Part shown: positions 1 to 9,148 of the stretch, piece after piece | Layout of the letters: each line of letters starts with the position of its first letter | Position numbering within the stretch: the stretch's first letter is position 1 | Source of the DNA: Bryobacteraceae bacterium | GTDB taxonomy: Bacteria > Acidobacteriota > Terriglobia > Bryobacterales > Bryobacteraceae | Assembly: GCA_019752335.1 (NCBI GenBank) | Contig: JAIEMJ010000010.1 | Location: 53,789-117,788 of the forward strand | Direction: 5' to 3' | DNA: 64,000 nucleotides | Program-made: the position numbers and the translations under genes | Notes under the pieces: generated by a model | The model's input: only the letters and a program-made list of their open reading frames with translations | Told to the model about the DNA's origin: nothing | Databases searched by the model: none

Positions 1-505
1 GTGGGACCACCGTATCCGCTGGCAGTTGCGCGAAGAAAGCTCTGAGTTCTGGCGTCACGACAAATCTATGATTCTTACTCCGAAGCTCTTGCCCGCGGGT
101 AACACTATGGGCCGACTGGACCGAAGCCGGCACCTCAGGATTGTGTTCCGTATGAAGCAGCTTGTACGTACTCCGAATAAGGTCCGCGCCAGTCACCGAA
201 GTGTTCCAGTTGTCCGCACGCCATTCGAGACAAAGGGCTCCGCCAGCGCCATATTGATGCTGTGACCAAATTTCAGACCTATCCCGCGGGAACACAAATC
301 CAGGAGTGTGCGGAAAGAATTCCGGATAAGTTAAGGTAGCTGAATAGACCTTCCCGTGAACGCGTAGATCAATATCCACCTGGACAGCGAATTCGCCGTC
401 CATTCGCCAGTGCAACGCTTCGACCCAATCGACATCCTTGGCTAGGGCATCGAGATCGTCGCGCTCCTGCAGAAATCGTTTTGGGCTTTTTAGGACCCAC
501 TTCAC
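1..505 (-). CDS. E2-like (ubiquitin-conjugating fold) protein, 3' part cut by window edge
   Basis: Reading the minus strand from a GTG that overlaps the stop of the MBL gene (TAGTG) gives 168 uninterrupted codons up to the window edge. Residues 81-100 read SQHQYGAGGALCLEWRADNW: a His, then Gly, then Cys-Leu, then a Trp. This is the layout of the E2 HPN...G..CL.....W active-site block, with candidate catalytic Cys92 and His83. Upstream of it, residues 60-70 (YPEFFPHTPGF) match the E2 'YP..PP' strand. Family knowledge: bacterial E2-like proteins usually sit beside a ThiF-type E1 and a JAB protease, which would lie beyond the left edge. The true start could lie further upstream in frame, inside the MBL gene. 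The fold call is a motif reading, not a search result. Confidence 0.6.
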   Translation of the reverse strand, partial: MKWVLKSPKRFLQERDDLDALAKDVDWVEALHWRMDGEFAVQVDIDLRVHGKVYSATLTYPEFFPHTPGFVFPRDRSEIWSQHQYGAGGALCLEWRADNWNTSVTGADLIRSTYKLLHTEHNPEVPASVQSAHSVTRGQELRSKNHRFVVTPELRAFFAQLPADTVVP

Positions 506-1728
506 TACGCGAACCCCGCCGGCTTGTTTGGGACGACTGGCCGTGGTGGAAATGTCAGGCCACTCGCGGCGACCGACGCTCTCAGTAGTGACTTGGGCGG
601 CGCGGGTCGATAGGCGAGACGCTCCAGTCCCATTTCATTGACAGCGAACTCCAGCGGCGCGACCTCCGCTTCTGATGGATACTCTCCGGTGCAGTAGAAC
701 GTGCCACCTGCGTCATCAACAATTGCTTCGTATTCTAGCCTCGCCCCGTAACAGGGCGGATCATCGTCGTCATCGTCAATGGGGCAACTGCTCGCGACAA
801 TCAAACCGCCGGTTCGAATCTGAGAGAGCGCCGCGCGAGCATCTTCCGAGACCTCAGCATCTTCGTGCAGTTCAGACCAGCTATCGTGCGACAGCGAGTG
901 CCAGGAGCAATGATGAGGCGTCTGCAGGATGTCGTATTCAAGAGGCGCTGGATTGTCCTGGTGCTTGTCCCACAACCGCTCCCAGATATCGACCTCTGCA
1001 TCGCCTCCGGTCAGGAATTTAATTCGATTGAGGCTGGACTCGTTCGCTCCAAGCGCGATGTTGAGGATTACGCTGGAGTGATTCTTGCTGAGCAGGTCCT
1101 CGGTATCGGCATCGGACTTCGGGATTGGGGCGACCAGGAATGCGCAGAAACACTTGTTGCGGCTCCCATTCACCCGATCAAACTCTTGATCCACCTTGAC
1201 GAGTATTGAGCCGAGATCGTCCGTTTTGCCATCCTCGTCCTCGCCCAGCACAAGAATGCGATCGCCTGGATCAACTGGGTAGCCCCTTTCCCGATTCACC
1301 TTGACGCGACGCCGCGCTTCGGCATTGAACGCAGATGCGTCGCTACAAAGCACATGGTTCTTAGAGGCTCGCCGAAAGACCATTGGTGACGACCAGAGTT
1401 CCCGAATGAAGATCCGCTTCTGCCCATCTGGCTTCTTGTCGTCTGGATATCCAGCCGGCGGACCCAAATAGAAGTGCTTGCAGAGACCTCGACAGTGATC
1501 TGCATCCGGATGGCTCAATAGGAACGCATCGACATAGGGCCGACCTTTAGCATCGCGCGCCAGGCGGGAGCGTAAATCGTTCGCGACATCCCTCGTATCG
1601 TCGTCGGGGTCGTCCGCTGCTTCTCTGATATTGCAGTCGATCAAGATCGTTGTCCGAACTGAGTCCCCCAATTTGAGAAGCGTCATATCGCCGTTGCCAA
1701 CGGGAAAAAATGTGATGGTGGTGTTCAA
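505..1728 (-). CDS. metallo-beta-lactamase-fold hydrolase, ComEC-like
   Basis: A 407-aa protein without signal peptide. The metal site reads SHPDADH at residues 72-78, a form of HxHxDH in which the second His is Asp, as in ComEC/Rec2-type MBL proteins. Later come FLTGGDAE (the distal Asp) and TPHHCSWHS, equivalent to the ComEC 'PHHGS' block. It therefore looks like an intact cytoplasmic MBL enzyme acting on a phosphoester or nucleic acid; the substrate is unknown. It opens a minus-strand operon with the E2-like gene, whose start overlaps its stop. The gene starts 89 bp from the divergent WYL regulator, and its predicted promoter overlaps a palindrome, so repression by that regulator is likely. 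I recall surveys of bacterial E1/E2/JAB operons reporting MBL neighbours, which agrees with the context. Confidence 0.8.
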   Translation of the reverse strand: MNTTITFFPVGNGDMTLLKLGDSVRTTILIDCNIREAADDPDDDTRDVANDLRSRLARDAKGRPYVDAFLLSHPDADHCRGLCKHFYLGPPAGYPDDKKPDGQKRIFIRELWSSPMVFRRASKNHVLCSDASAFNAEARRRVKVNRERGYPVDPGDRILVLGEDEDGKTDDLGSILVKVDQEFDRVNGSRNKCFCAFLVAPIPKSDADTEDLLSKNHSSVILNIALGANESSLNRIKFLTGGDAEVDIWERLWDKHQDNPAPLEYDILQTPHHCSWHSLSHDSWSELHEDAEVSEDARAALSQIRTGGLIVASSCPIDDDDDDPPCYGARLEYEAIVDDAGGTFYCTGEYPSEAEVAPLEFAVNEMGLERLAYRPAPPKSLLRASVAASGLTFPPRPVVPNKPAGFA

Positions 1729-1747
1729 AAGGTTGCTCCTGCTCAGC

Positions 1748-1793
1748 TTAGATCTAAATTCGATTATACCACTACTTTTTAGATGGATCTAAA
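1748..1793. promoter_or_regulatory. divergent promoter region with two operator-like palindromes
   Basis: Two related palindromes lie between the divergent MBL and WYL genes: TTAGATCTAA at 1748-1757 and TTTAGATGGATCTAAA at 1778-1793 (7-bp perfect arms, 2-nt centre). On the minus strand a TATAAT (1768-1763) is preceded at 18 bp by TTAGAT (1792-1787), so the second palindrome covers the -35 region of the MBL/E2 operon. Repression by the adjacent WYL protein is inferred from its family. Confidence 0.6.
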
Positions 1794-1817
1794 TGCTATG
1801 CTAATAGCAGAATCTGT

Positions 1818-2717
1818 ATGCGTCAAGAATTGACCGACTCTGAATCTGCGGCCCCTGGATCTCACCCTCCAACCCCGCCCCCCAACTGGGTGCAACATCA
1901 ACGACTGCTTTTCATCGAAGCTCAACTATGTTGGGGAGGCCGCCTTAACCGGTCCGATCTGATGACGCGGTTTGGAATCTCCCTCCCCCAAGCTTCCTTG
2001 GACGTTGCCAGGTATATCGCTGTAGCACAAGAGAATCTTTGCTACGACAAGCGCGAGAAGACGTACTTCGCAACACCAGAATTTACGCCGGTATTTCAGA
2101 TTCCTGACGCAACAGCATATTTGGAAGGGCTACGAAATCACCTTGGCGATCAATCCACCGGATGGACGCCGCCCCTGGACTACGTGCCACAGCCGAGCCG
2201 CCGGATTGATGGGCTCGTACTACGCAAGATCCTCATGGCAATTCGTCAGGCGCAGCGCGTCAGAGTTCTTTACCAGTCGAAGACCCGGGCAAATCCCACT
2301 GAGCGGGAGATCAGTCCTCACGCCATAGCTTTTGACGGATCTCGTTGGCACACGCGGGCCTTTTGCCATGAGCATTCGGAGTTTAGAGACTTCGTCTTTT
2401 CGAGGATTCTGAGCGTTTTGGGACATCAACCCACAGATGTAGATCCCGCGAGCGATCATTCCTGGCATCAAAGCATCGAGTTGATTTTCGTGCCCGACCC
2501 TGGCCTAACCGATGCCCAAAGAAGGGTCGTGGAGTTGGACTACGCCATGGAAAGCGGCAAACTGTTGCTCAAGACGCGAAAAGCATTAGCTTTCTACGTG
2601 CTTCGCCAGCTAGGGCTGGACCCTCAATCGCCAGAGCCTGCCCCAAAGCAGCTTGCGCTTCAAAACCGAGAAGCTGTCGAAACAAGTTTGGAGACCAATG
2701 ATCAAGCAAGCCGGTAA
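1818..2717 (+). CDS. WYL-domain transcriptional regulator (BrxR/CapW type)
   Basis: A 299-aa protein. An N-terminal winged-helix region covers residues 25-85 (QRLLFIEAQLCWGG.. RFGIS..QAS). A WYL domain follows at about 125-205, with ISPHAIAFDGSRWHTRAFC and a following FRDFVFSRI. The C-terminal part, around residues 215-285, fits the WCX extension. This three-part form is that of the dimeric regulators BrxR and CapW, which repress phage-defence operons and are thought to sense a nucleic acid or nucleotide ligand through WYL. It is divergent from the MBL/E2 operon and overlaps the next gene by 20 nt, so it probably controls both. The ATG at 1818 was chosen because it follows the promoter palindromes directly. 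Confidence 0.82.
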   Translation: MRQELTDSESAAPGSHPPTPPPNWVQHQRLLFIEAQLCWGGRLNRSDLMTRFGISLPQASLDVARYIAVAQENLCYDKREKTYFATPEFTPVFQIPDATAYLEGLRNHLGDQSTGWTPPLDYVPQPSRRIDGLVLRKILMAIRQAQRVRVLYQSKTRANPTEREISPHAIAFDGSRWHTRAFCHEHSEFRDFVFSRILSVLGHQPTDVDPASDHSWHQSIELIFVPDPGLTDAQRRVVELDYAMESGKLLLKTRKALAFYVLRQLGLDPQSPEPAPKQLALQNREAVETSLETNDQASR

Positions 2718-3492
2718 GTCACTGAAAAGCCGCAATCAGCCACAGGTAATGACATTCCTTTCTGCGAATATCGTCGCCCTGGTGGCAGCTTTCGTTGGAC
2801 TTGAAGCTTTGCAGGCTTTCATTGGGGCGGTCCGGGCAGGTGAGTGGTCGCACGTCTTGAAGATTCCAGCCTTGATTGCGGTTGGCGCGATAGCCACGCG
2901 GACGATTTCCTGGGCAATCCCGCGCGAGTGGAAAGAGACACTCGTGTTCTGGCGCAGGGGAATGCGTTCGCTTCCTTCCAGTGAAGCGTTCACTGTGATC
3001 GCGCCAAGTGACCTCCGCATCGACATCCTGTCGCTCCAGAAGCGCTTCGGACAGCTCCCGACTGAATACCAGCAACAAAGCTCGCTGTGGTACGCCATCT
3101 ACCGAAAGCATTGCAAGGATCTGGTGGTTGAAGATGCCAACTCGGCCTACCTGCTGTTCAGAGAGCTCACGGCAATCATGCCGGTACTGATAATCGGGTG
3201 CCTCTTTGGCGCACTCTCCATTCAGCTATCTCTCTCTAATTCCATGCTAGCGGCACTCGCGCTGGGGTTCGAGTATTTCGTGGTGATGTACGCGGCCAGG
3301 AATGCGGGAAAGAGACTCGTAGCAAATGTGCTGGCGCTCGAAGCATCCGCAGAGATACCAAAGCCACAGCAGGCTCCCGCCCCGGCAAAAAAAGCCAGAA
3401 AGACGCCGGTTTCCCTGTCTGAGGTCCAAGAGCCGGTAGCCGTGGAGACGATTCGCAGCCGATCGGCGGGCCAATCCCGATTCAACAGTTAG
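2698..3492 (+). CDS. membrane protein of unknown function in defence island
   Basis: A 264-aa protein I do not recognise. Two hydrophobic stretches lie near residues 17-40 and 50-70. A soluble section of about 80 residues follows, then a long hydrophobic block near 152-195 that could hold two helices. The C-terminus is basic and proline/alanine-rich. The ATG at 2698 overlaps the end of the WYL gene by 20 nt, which implies translational coupling. The type I hsdM gene follows 79 bp downstream. In defence islands, small multi-helix proteins with a cytosolic middle segment are often membrane-disrupting effectors; that role is a guess from context. It could equally be an accessory of the restriction operon. 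Confidence 0.6.
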   Translation: MIKQAGKSLKSRNQPQVMTFLSANIVALVAAFVGLEALQAFIGAVRAGEWSHVLKIPALIAVGAIATRTISWAIPREWKETLVFWRRGMRSLPSSEAFTVIAPSDLRIDILSLQKRFGQLPTEYQQQSSLWYAIYRKHCKDLVVEDANSAYLLFRELTAIMPVLIIGCLFGALSIQLSLSNSMLAALALGFEYFVVMYAARNAGKRLVANVLALEASAEIPKPQQAPAPAKKARKTPVSLSEVQEPVAVETIRSRSAGQSRFNS

Positions 3493-3571
3493 ACTGGCTA
3501 GGTGACCTTCAATTTCACCTCGCAAAGTCGATCCTTGTAGCCCGCGATCCGGCCAAGAAAACTCCAGCAAA

Positions 3572-6040
3572 ATGACCAAGCTTACCCTCAGTCAACTCTC
3601 CAGTCTCCTCTTTCGTGCCTGCGACGACTTGCGCGGCAATATGGATGCGTCTGAATACAAGGAATACATCTTCGGCATGCTATTCCTGAAGCGCCTGAGT
3701 GACCTCTTCGATCAGGAGCGGGAGCAATTGGCCAAGGACCTGAAGGCCAAGGGAATGCCCGAGCAGACTGTAGCGGAGCAACTGGCCAACCCCGACAAGT
3801 ACACTTTCTTTGTCCCCGAAGAGGCGCACTGGTCCAAGATTCGGCATCTCAAGACGAACGTCGGCACCGGCCTGAACAAGGCGCTTGAAGCACTCGAAGA
3901 CGCGAACGTCGATGCATTGCAGGACGTACTGAAGGGGATCAACTTCAACCGAAAGATCGGCCAACGCTCTCTTGACGACGATACCCTCTCAAACTTCGTT
4001 CAGAACTTCGAGAAGATCCCGCTGCGGGATGAAAACTTTGAGTTCCCCGACCTTTTGGGTGCAGCCTACGAATACCTGATCAAGTTCTTTGCCGACTCGG
4101 CCGGCAAGAAGGCGGGTGAGTTTTATACACCGGCGGATGTCGTGCGCACCCTGGTCGAGATTGTCGATCCCCAGCCCGGCATGAGCGTCTACGATCCCAC
4201 TTGCGGCTCCGGCGGAATGCTCATCCAGACACGAGACTACGTGAGCGAATGCGGCGGCGATCCCCGCAACCTCTCGCTCTACGGGCAAGAGAGCATGGGC
4301 ACCACATGGTCCATCTGCAAGATGAACATGCTGCTCCACGGGATTCCGCAGTCAGACATCCGGCAGGAAGACACGATCCGTCACCCGCAGCACAAAGCGG
4401 ATTCGGGTGAACTCAAACGATTCGACCGTGTGCTGGCCAACCCGCCCTTCAGCCAGAACTACATCAAGAAAGAAATCGAGTATCCGGGGCGTTTTGCCGT
4501 GTGGCTGCCAGAAAAGGGCAAAAAGGCTGACCTGATGTTCGTGCAGCATATGCTCGCCGTGCTGAAGGCGGATGGCAAGATGGCCACCATCATGCCGCAC
4601 GGTGTCCTCTTCCGTGGCGGCGAAGAGAAGGAAGCCCGTAAGCACTTCATCGAGCACGGCTGGCTCGAAGCCATCATTGGCCTGCCCGCCGGGCTCTTTT
4701 ACGGCACGGGGATTCCGGCCTGCGTGTTGGTGATGAACAAGCTGGGTTCGGCGGCGCGCAAGCACGTACTCTTCATCAACGCTGATCGCGAATATCGCGA
4801 AGGAAAAGCCCAAAACTTCCTCAGGCCCGAGGACATTTCGAAGATCGTTCACGCCTATCGCGAGCACCAGGATGTCCCAGCCTATGCTCGTCTGGTGTCA
4901 GTGAGCGAGATTGCCGCTGAGGACTACAACTGCAACATTCGCCGCTATGTAGACAATGCTCCCCCGCCCGAACCGCATGACGTTCGCGCCCATTTGCAGG
5001 GCGGTGTGCCAGTGGTTGAGATCGATGCTTTGTCGCGCTTTTGGGCGAACTATGCCGGTCTGCGGGAGCGCATCTTTGTCCCTCGGAAGAACGATGCGGA
5101 TTACGCTGATTTCGTGTCAGCGGTGGCGGATCGCCGCGCACTGGCAGAATTGGTGAAAAGCGATCCGGGCCTAGCGGAAGCGCACGCACAATTCCTTCAG
5201 ACGTTAGAGACCTGGTGGACGAAGAACCGGCCCGCAGTTGAGGCCTTAGCTCCCCGCAATGGGAAAGCTGGGAATGTCTACGACCTGCGCCGACAGCTGC
5301 TCGCCTCCATCGCCCAGGCATTTGCCGGGCAGCAGTTGCTCACCGATCACCAAGTGCGTGGCGCGTTTGCCCGTTATGTAGACGATCTGAAAGCGGACTT
5401 GAAATCGGTGGCGGCCAGTGGGTGGGGGCCGGAATTGATTCCAGACGCAGATATCCTCGCCAGCCAGTTTCCGGAATTGCTCGCCGAGATGGAGCAGAAG
5501 CGGGCACGGCTTGCTGAGTTGTCGGCACTGTTTGCCGCCGCCGATGAAGAGGACTATGAGGACACCGACGATACTGGTGTGCTTCCGACCGAGCAGGTAA
5601 AGGCTCTCAAGGCTGAACTCAAAGAGGCCAACGCGCAAGCGAAGCTAGCCAAGCGAGAGGGCCGGAAGAGCGATTGCGATTCGCAGGCGAAGAAGGCGGC
5701 TGGCATTGAGCAACGGTTGGGTCGTCATAAGGCGATGGAGGAAGAAGTCCGGAGTTTCAATGGTGACCTGCGGGCGAATGAGAAGAAACAAGAAGAACTA
5801 GTGGTGGCGGCGAGGGAGAAGATCAACAGCGAGCAAGCTCGCCGCGTAATTCTGGATCGCTTCCATTCCCTGCTAGTTGAGACTTATGTCAGTTATTTGC
5901 GCGGCGAGGAGCGCGACTGCTTGGCGGCGCTGGAAAATCTACACGCAAAGTACGCAATCACGGTTAAGGATATCGAAGGTTGGCGCGCAGCTAGCTCAGC
6001 ACAATTAAAGGCGTTTCTGGTGGAGTTAGGGTATGAGTGA
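3572..6040 (+). CDS. hsdM: type I restriction-modification methyltransferase subunit HsdM
   Basis: An 822-aa N6-adenine methyltransferase. The N-terminal HsdM helical domain starts [36 protein letters not shown]. The SAM-binding motif I, DPTCGSGG, lies near residue 208 and the catalytic NPPF near 290. After the usual about 500-residue catalytic part there is a C-terminal extension of about 300 residues. It is acidic (EEDYEDTDD) and then a long Lys/Glu-rich coiled coil (about 680-770), making this longer than typical HsdM. The gene overlaps hsdS by 8 nt. It should form the M2S modification trimer with HsdS and the restriction complex with HsdR encoded at 9149. Confidence 0.95.
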   Translation: MTKLTLSQLSSLLFRACDDLRGNMDASEYKEYIFGMLFLKRLSDLFDQEREQLAKDLKAKGMPEQTVAEQLANPDKYTFFVPEEAHWSKIRHLKTNVGTGLNKALEALEDANVDALQDVLKGINFNRKIGQRSLDDDTLSNFVQNFEKIPLRDENFEFPDLLGAAYEYLIKFFADSAGKKAGEFYTPADVVRTLVEIVDPQPGMSVYDPTCGSGGMLIQTRDYVSECGGDPRNLSLYGQESMGTTWSICKMNMLLHGIPQSDIRQEDTIRHPQHKADSGELKRFDRVLANPPFSQNYIKKEIEYPGRFAVWLPEKGKKADLMFVQHMLAVLKADGKMATIMPHGVLFRGGEEKEARKHFIEHGWLEAIIGLPAGLFYGTGIPACVLVMNKLGSAARKHVLFINADREYREGKAQNFLRPEDISKIVHAYREHQDVPAYARLVSVSEIAAEDYNCNIRRYVDNAPPPEPHDVRAHLQGGVPVVEIDALSRFWANYAGLRERIFVPRKNDADYADFVSAVADRRALAELVKSDPGLAEAHAQFLQTLETWWTKNRPAVEALAPRNGKAGNVYDLRRQLLASIAQAFAGQQLLTDHQVRGAFARYVDDLKADLKSVAASGWGPELIPDADILASQFPELLAEMEQKRARLAELSALFAAADEEDYEDTDDTGVLPTEQVKALKAELKEANAQAKLAKREGRKSDCDSQAKKAAGIEQRLGRHKAMEEEVRSFNGDLRANEKKQEELVVAAREKINSEQARRVILDRFHSLLVETYVSYLRGEERDCLAALENLHAKYAITVKDIEGWRAASSAQLKAFLVELGYE

Positions 6041-7331
6041 ATCTAATTCCAACGATTCCTTCTTAGGATCGAAAACAATAGGGAGCCTAGCGATCCGGGT
6101 TGGCAGCGGGGTGACTCCGACAGGAGGCAGCAATGTTTACGTGGACACTGGTGTGATGTTTATCCGCAGCCAGAACGTCCTGAACTCTGGACTTTCGCTC
6201 GAAGATGTTGCGTTTATCGATGAGGCAACTCATCATCGAATGGCCGCTAGCGAGGTTTATCCCTTTGACGTGCTGCTGAACATCACTGGCGCATCGATTG
6301 GTAGATGTTGTGTTGTGCCGATGAACTTCGGTCCGGCGAATGCAAATCAGCATGTTTGCTCCATTAGGCTGGCAAAGCCGAATCAACGCGATGCTCAATT
6401 CCTGGCGGCAGTGTTAGCTTCTCATATCGGTCAGAAACAGGTCTGGAAACTCAACGCTGGCGGAAACCGCGAGGGCCTTAATTATCAACAAATACGATCT
6501 TTTGTTGTGCCGTGGCCTGCACAAGCGCAGCGATGGAAAGTGGCAGATATCCTCGCAGTATTGGACGAGACGATTGCGCAGACAGAGGCGTTGATAGCGA
6601 AGTACGAGCAAATCAGGTTAGGGCTGATGCATGACCTGTTTACCCGCGGCCTCACGTCGGATGGTCGACTCCGCCTCACTGCTAGCCAGGCACCACATCT
6701 CTATAAGAAATCTCCCGTCGGTTGGCTTCCTAACGAATGGGATATCTCAACACTTGGGCAGTGCTGTGAATGGACCAGTGGGGGGACGCCAAGTCGAAAC
6801 CGACCCGAATGGTGGGACGGCGACTTTCCATGGCTAACTCCAAAAGATATGAAAGCATTTGAACTCTTTGACACGAGTGAACACATCAGCCCTTTAGCAG
6901 CGCGGATCGTATCACGGTTGGCCAAAGCCGGCACCGTATTTATTGTGGTTCGCGGAATGATTCTTGCGCATTCATTCCCAGTCGTAATTGGGTTGAGAGA
7001 GTTTGCTTTCAATCAGGACATCAAGGCGGTGTGCGCCCGTGGAGATCTCTCGAACAGATTCTTGGCATATTGGTTCCGTGCACATCGGGACACCTTTCTT
7101 AAGCGAACCAGCGAGTCCACTCATGGAACGAAACGATTCGACCTCAGGGAACTGTTGGGCATGGTTCTGGCGGTACCAAGCATAGAAGAACAGATTGCCG
7201 TCGTTGATCGACTGGATACCATTGGAGCCGCAATCGACGAAGAAGGCCGCTCCTTGGCAAAACTTTACCAACAGAAGCAGGGCCTCGTGCAGGATCTGCT
7301 AGGTGGCCGTTTGCGCGTTGAGGTTTCATGA
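6033..7331 (+). CDS. hsdS: type I restriction-modification specificity subunit HsdS
   Basis: A 432-aa protein with the two-fold layout of HsdS. The first target-recognition domain covers about residues 10-170 ([27 protein letters not shown]). A helical spacer follows with the conserved [19 protein letters not shown] segment. The second target-recognition domain begins near residue 235 ([27 protein letters not shown]), and a second helical repeat at the C-terminus carries [13 protein letters not shown]. It determines the bipartite DNA site. The start overlaps hsdM and the stop overlaps the next gene by 4 nt. Both domains look intact, so the system is probably functional. Confidence 0.93.
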   Translation: MSESNSNDSFLGSKTIGSLAIRVGSGVTPTGGSNVYVDTGVMFIRSQNVLNSGLSLEDVAFIDEATHHRMAASEVYPFDVLLNITGASIGRCCVVPMNFGPANANQHVCSIRLAKPNQRDAQFLAAVLASHIGQKQVWKLNAGGNREGLNYQQIRSFVVPWPAQAQRWKVADILAVLDETIAQTEALIAKYEQIRLGLMHDLFTRGLTSDGRLRLTASQAPHLYKKSPVGWLPNEWDISTLGQCCEWTSGGTPSRNRPEWWDGDFPWLTPKDMKAFELFDTSEHISPLAARIVSRLAKAGTVFIVVRGMILAHSFPVVIGLREFAFNQDIKAVCARGDLSNRFLAYWFRAHRDTFLKRTSESTHGTKRFDLRELLGMVLAVPSIEEQIAVVDRLDTIGAAIDEEGRSLAKLYQQKQGLVQDLLGGRLRVEVS

Positions 7332-9025
7332 CTCCAGCTCAACTCCAGTCCAAGCTCGACGAACTCCTACGGCTTCCGGCCGAAACGGAATGGTTCGAAT
7401 TTAAGCACAACAACGACAACCCTCAGGAAATTGGCGAATACGTTTCCGCCATCTCCAACGGTGCCGCGTTGCACGGCAAGCGAACTGGGTACTTGGTGTG
7501 GGGAATTGAAGACGGCACCCACTCCGTTCTTGGTACCAACTTTCGTCCCAAGCAAGCCAAGAAAGGCAACGAGAACTTGGAGAGTTGGCTATTCCGCGAG
7601 TTGAGTCCTCGGATTGACTTTACGATTCACGAATTCGAGCGTAATGGTGCACCCATTGTCATATTCGCGATTCAAGCCGCCAACTCGACTCCGGTCCGCT
7701 TTGGCGGCGAGGCCTTTATCCGTGTCGGCAGCTACAAGAAGAAGCTGAAGGACTTCCCGGAGAAGGAGCGCCGCCTATGGCAAATCCTTTCAGAGTCGCC
7801 GGTGGACTGGTCTGCGCAGCTCGTCGAAAGCGCGACTCTCGGCGATCTCGACGATGAAGCGATTGCGTTTGCCCGTGTCCAGTACCGGCAGAAGCATCCC
7901 CAACAGGATGCGGAACTGGATCGCTGGGACGACTCGACATTTCTGAACAAGGTCAAGGTGTGTGTTGGCGGGAAGGTGACCCGCGCGGCATTGCTACTTC
8001 TAGGTAAGCCCGAGTCGGCTCATCTTCTCTCGCCCGCTCAAGCTCGCATCACCTGGGTGCTGCGGGACGAGAAGAAGCAGGAGAAAGACTACCAGCACTT
8101 CGATTTGCCGATGATCCTCGTCGGTGACAAGGTGCTTCAGAAGATCCGCAATCTCACGGTTCGGCATTTGCCCAGTGGAACCTTATTCCCTCAGGAAGTA
8201 ACGCAATACGACCCGTGGGTGATTCGCGAGACATTGCACAATTGCATAGCCCACCAGGACTACACACTGGCGGGACGCATCAGTGTGGTAGAAACACCGG
8301 ACACGCTGCTGTTCACCAACCTCGGCTCGTTCATTCCAGGCACCGTCGAAGAGATGATTCGAAGCGACGCACCACCGGAGGTTTATCGAAATCCATTTCT
8401 GGCGCAGGCGATGGTGAACCTGAACATGATCGACACCATTGGGAGCGGGATCAAGCGGATGTTCACCCGTCAGCGGGAGCGTAGCTTTCCCATGCCGGAC
8501 TATGATCTTGAAGATCCGAAGAAGGTCGGGGTCCTGCTCACCGGCGAAGTCTTGGACGAGAACTACACGCGCTTGCTATTGAGCCAGATCGAACTCGATC
8601 TGACGGATGTGATCGCCCTGGACAAGGTCCAGAAAAAGCGCCCGCTTGACGAGGAATCGTTCAAGGTCTTAAAGGCCCGGAATCTGATCGAAGGCCGTCG
8701 CCCGAATCTCTTCGTTTCGGCCAAGATCGCCGCCGCTACTGGTGACAAGGCGGCTTACATCAAGAACCGCGCCTTCGACAAACAGCACTACAAGGACATG
8801 GTGGTCGCGTACCTGCAGAAGTTTGACGTGGCAAATCGGGCGGATCTGGACGTTCTGCTTGCGGGGAAACTCTCGGATGCATTGGACACGAGACAGAAGA
8901 AGGAATTTATCAAGAACCTTCTACAGGAGATGAAGAAAGCGGGGATCATCGTGCCGGACGGGGCGACGCGCTGGGCGAAATGGCGTCTGTCTAAACCGGC
9001 GCCGGAAGGCGGCGTTTCCCGGTGA
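7328..9025 (+). CDS. AlbA_2/Schlafen-like plus HATPase_c_4 protein within RM operon
   Basis: A 565-aa protein. Residues 16-150 carry the AlbA_2 (Schlafen AlbA-like) block: ETEWFEFKHN, GYLVWGIEDG, FIRVGS and KEKERRLW-like positions. Residues 290-385 carry an HATPase_c_4-type segment (RETLHNCIAHQDYTLAGRI, LLFTNLGSF, ...DTIGSGIKRMF). This architecture is often annotated as an ATP-binding or RecG-like transcriptional regulator. The ATG overlaps the hsdS stop (ATGA), so it belongs to the operon. AlbA_2 genes are recurrent partners of type I RM loci; whether they regulate the operon or act as RNA/DNA nucleases is not settled. The C-terminal 180 residues are helical, perhaps DNA-binding. Confidence 0.85.
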   Translation: MTPAQLQSKLDELLRLPAETEWFEFKHNNDNPQEIGEYVSAISNGAALHGKRTGYLVWGIEDGTHSVLGTNFRPKQAKKGNENLESWLFRELSPRIDFTIHEFERNGAPIVIFAIQAANSTPVRFGGEAFIRVGSYKKKLKDFPEKERRLWQILSESPVDWSAQLVESATLGDLDDEAIAFARVQYRQKHPQQDAELDRWDDSTFLNKVKVCVGGKVTRAALLLLGKPESAHLLSPAQARITWVLRDEKKQEKDYQHFDLPMILVGDKVLQKIRNLTVRHLPSGTLFPQEVTQYDPWVIRETLHNCIAHQDYTLAGRISVVETPDTLLFTNLGSFIPGTVEEMIRSDAPPEVYRNPFLAQAMVNLNMIDTIGSGIKRMFTRQRERSFPMPDYDLEDPKKVGVLLTGEVLDENYTRLLLSQIELDLTDVIALDKVQKKRPLDEESFKVLKARNLIEGRRPNLFVSAKIAAATGDKAAYIKNRAFDKQHYKDMVVAYLQKFDVANRADLDVLLAGKLSDALDTRQKKEFIKNLLQEMKKAGIIVPDGATRWAKWRLSKPAPEGGVSR

Positions 9026-9081
9026 GTTTAGCCAGAGAATCGAATCCAGAAGACGGTAAAGCGTTGATTGTAATGGTCTTG

Positions 9082-9136
9082 TCTCTGTCTAATGAGACTG
9101 AGTTCCATTATGCTTTAGCTTGAGATTAGACAGAGA
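9082..9136. promoter_or_regulatory. inverted repeat upstream of hsdR
   Basis: A perfect 12-bp inverted repeat, TCTCTGTCTAAT at 9082-9093 and ATTAGACAGAGA at 9125-9136, lies in the only sizeable gap (123 bp) of the RM operon. The 31-nt loop contains TATGCT at 9109-9114, a possible -10. It could be an operator that separates restriction-subunit expression from the methyltransferase, or an RNA hairpin. No T-tract follows, so a terminator is unlikely. Confidence 0.45.
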
Positions 9137-9148
9137 ACCGGCTGATGC

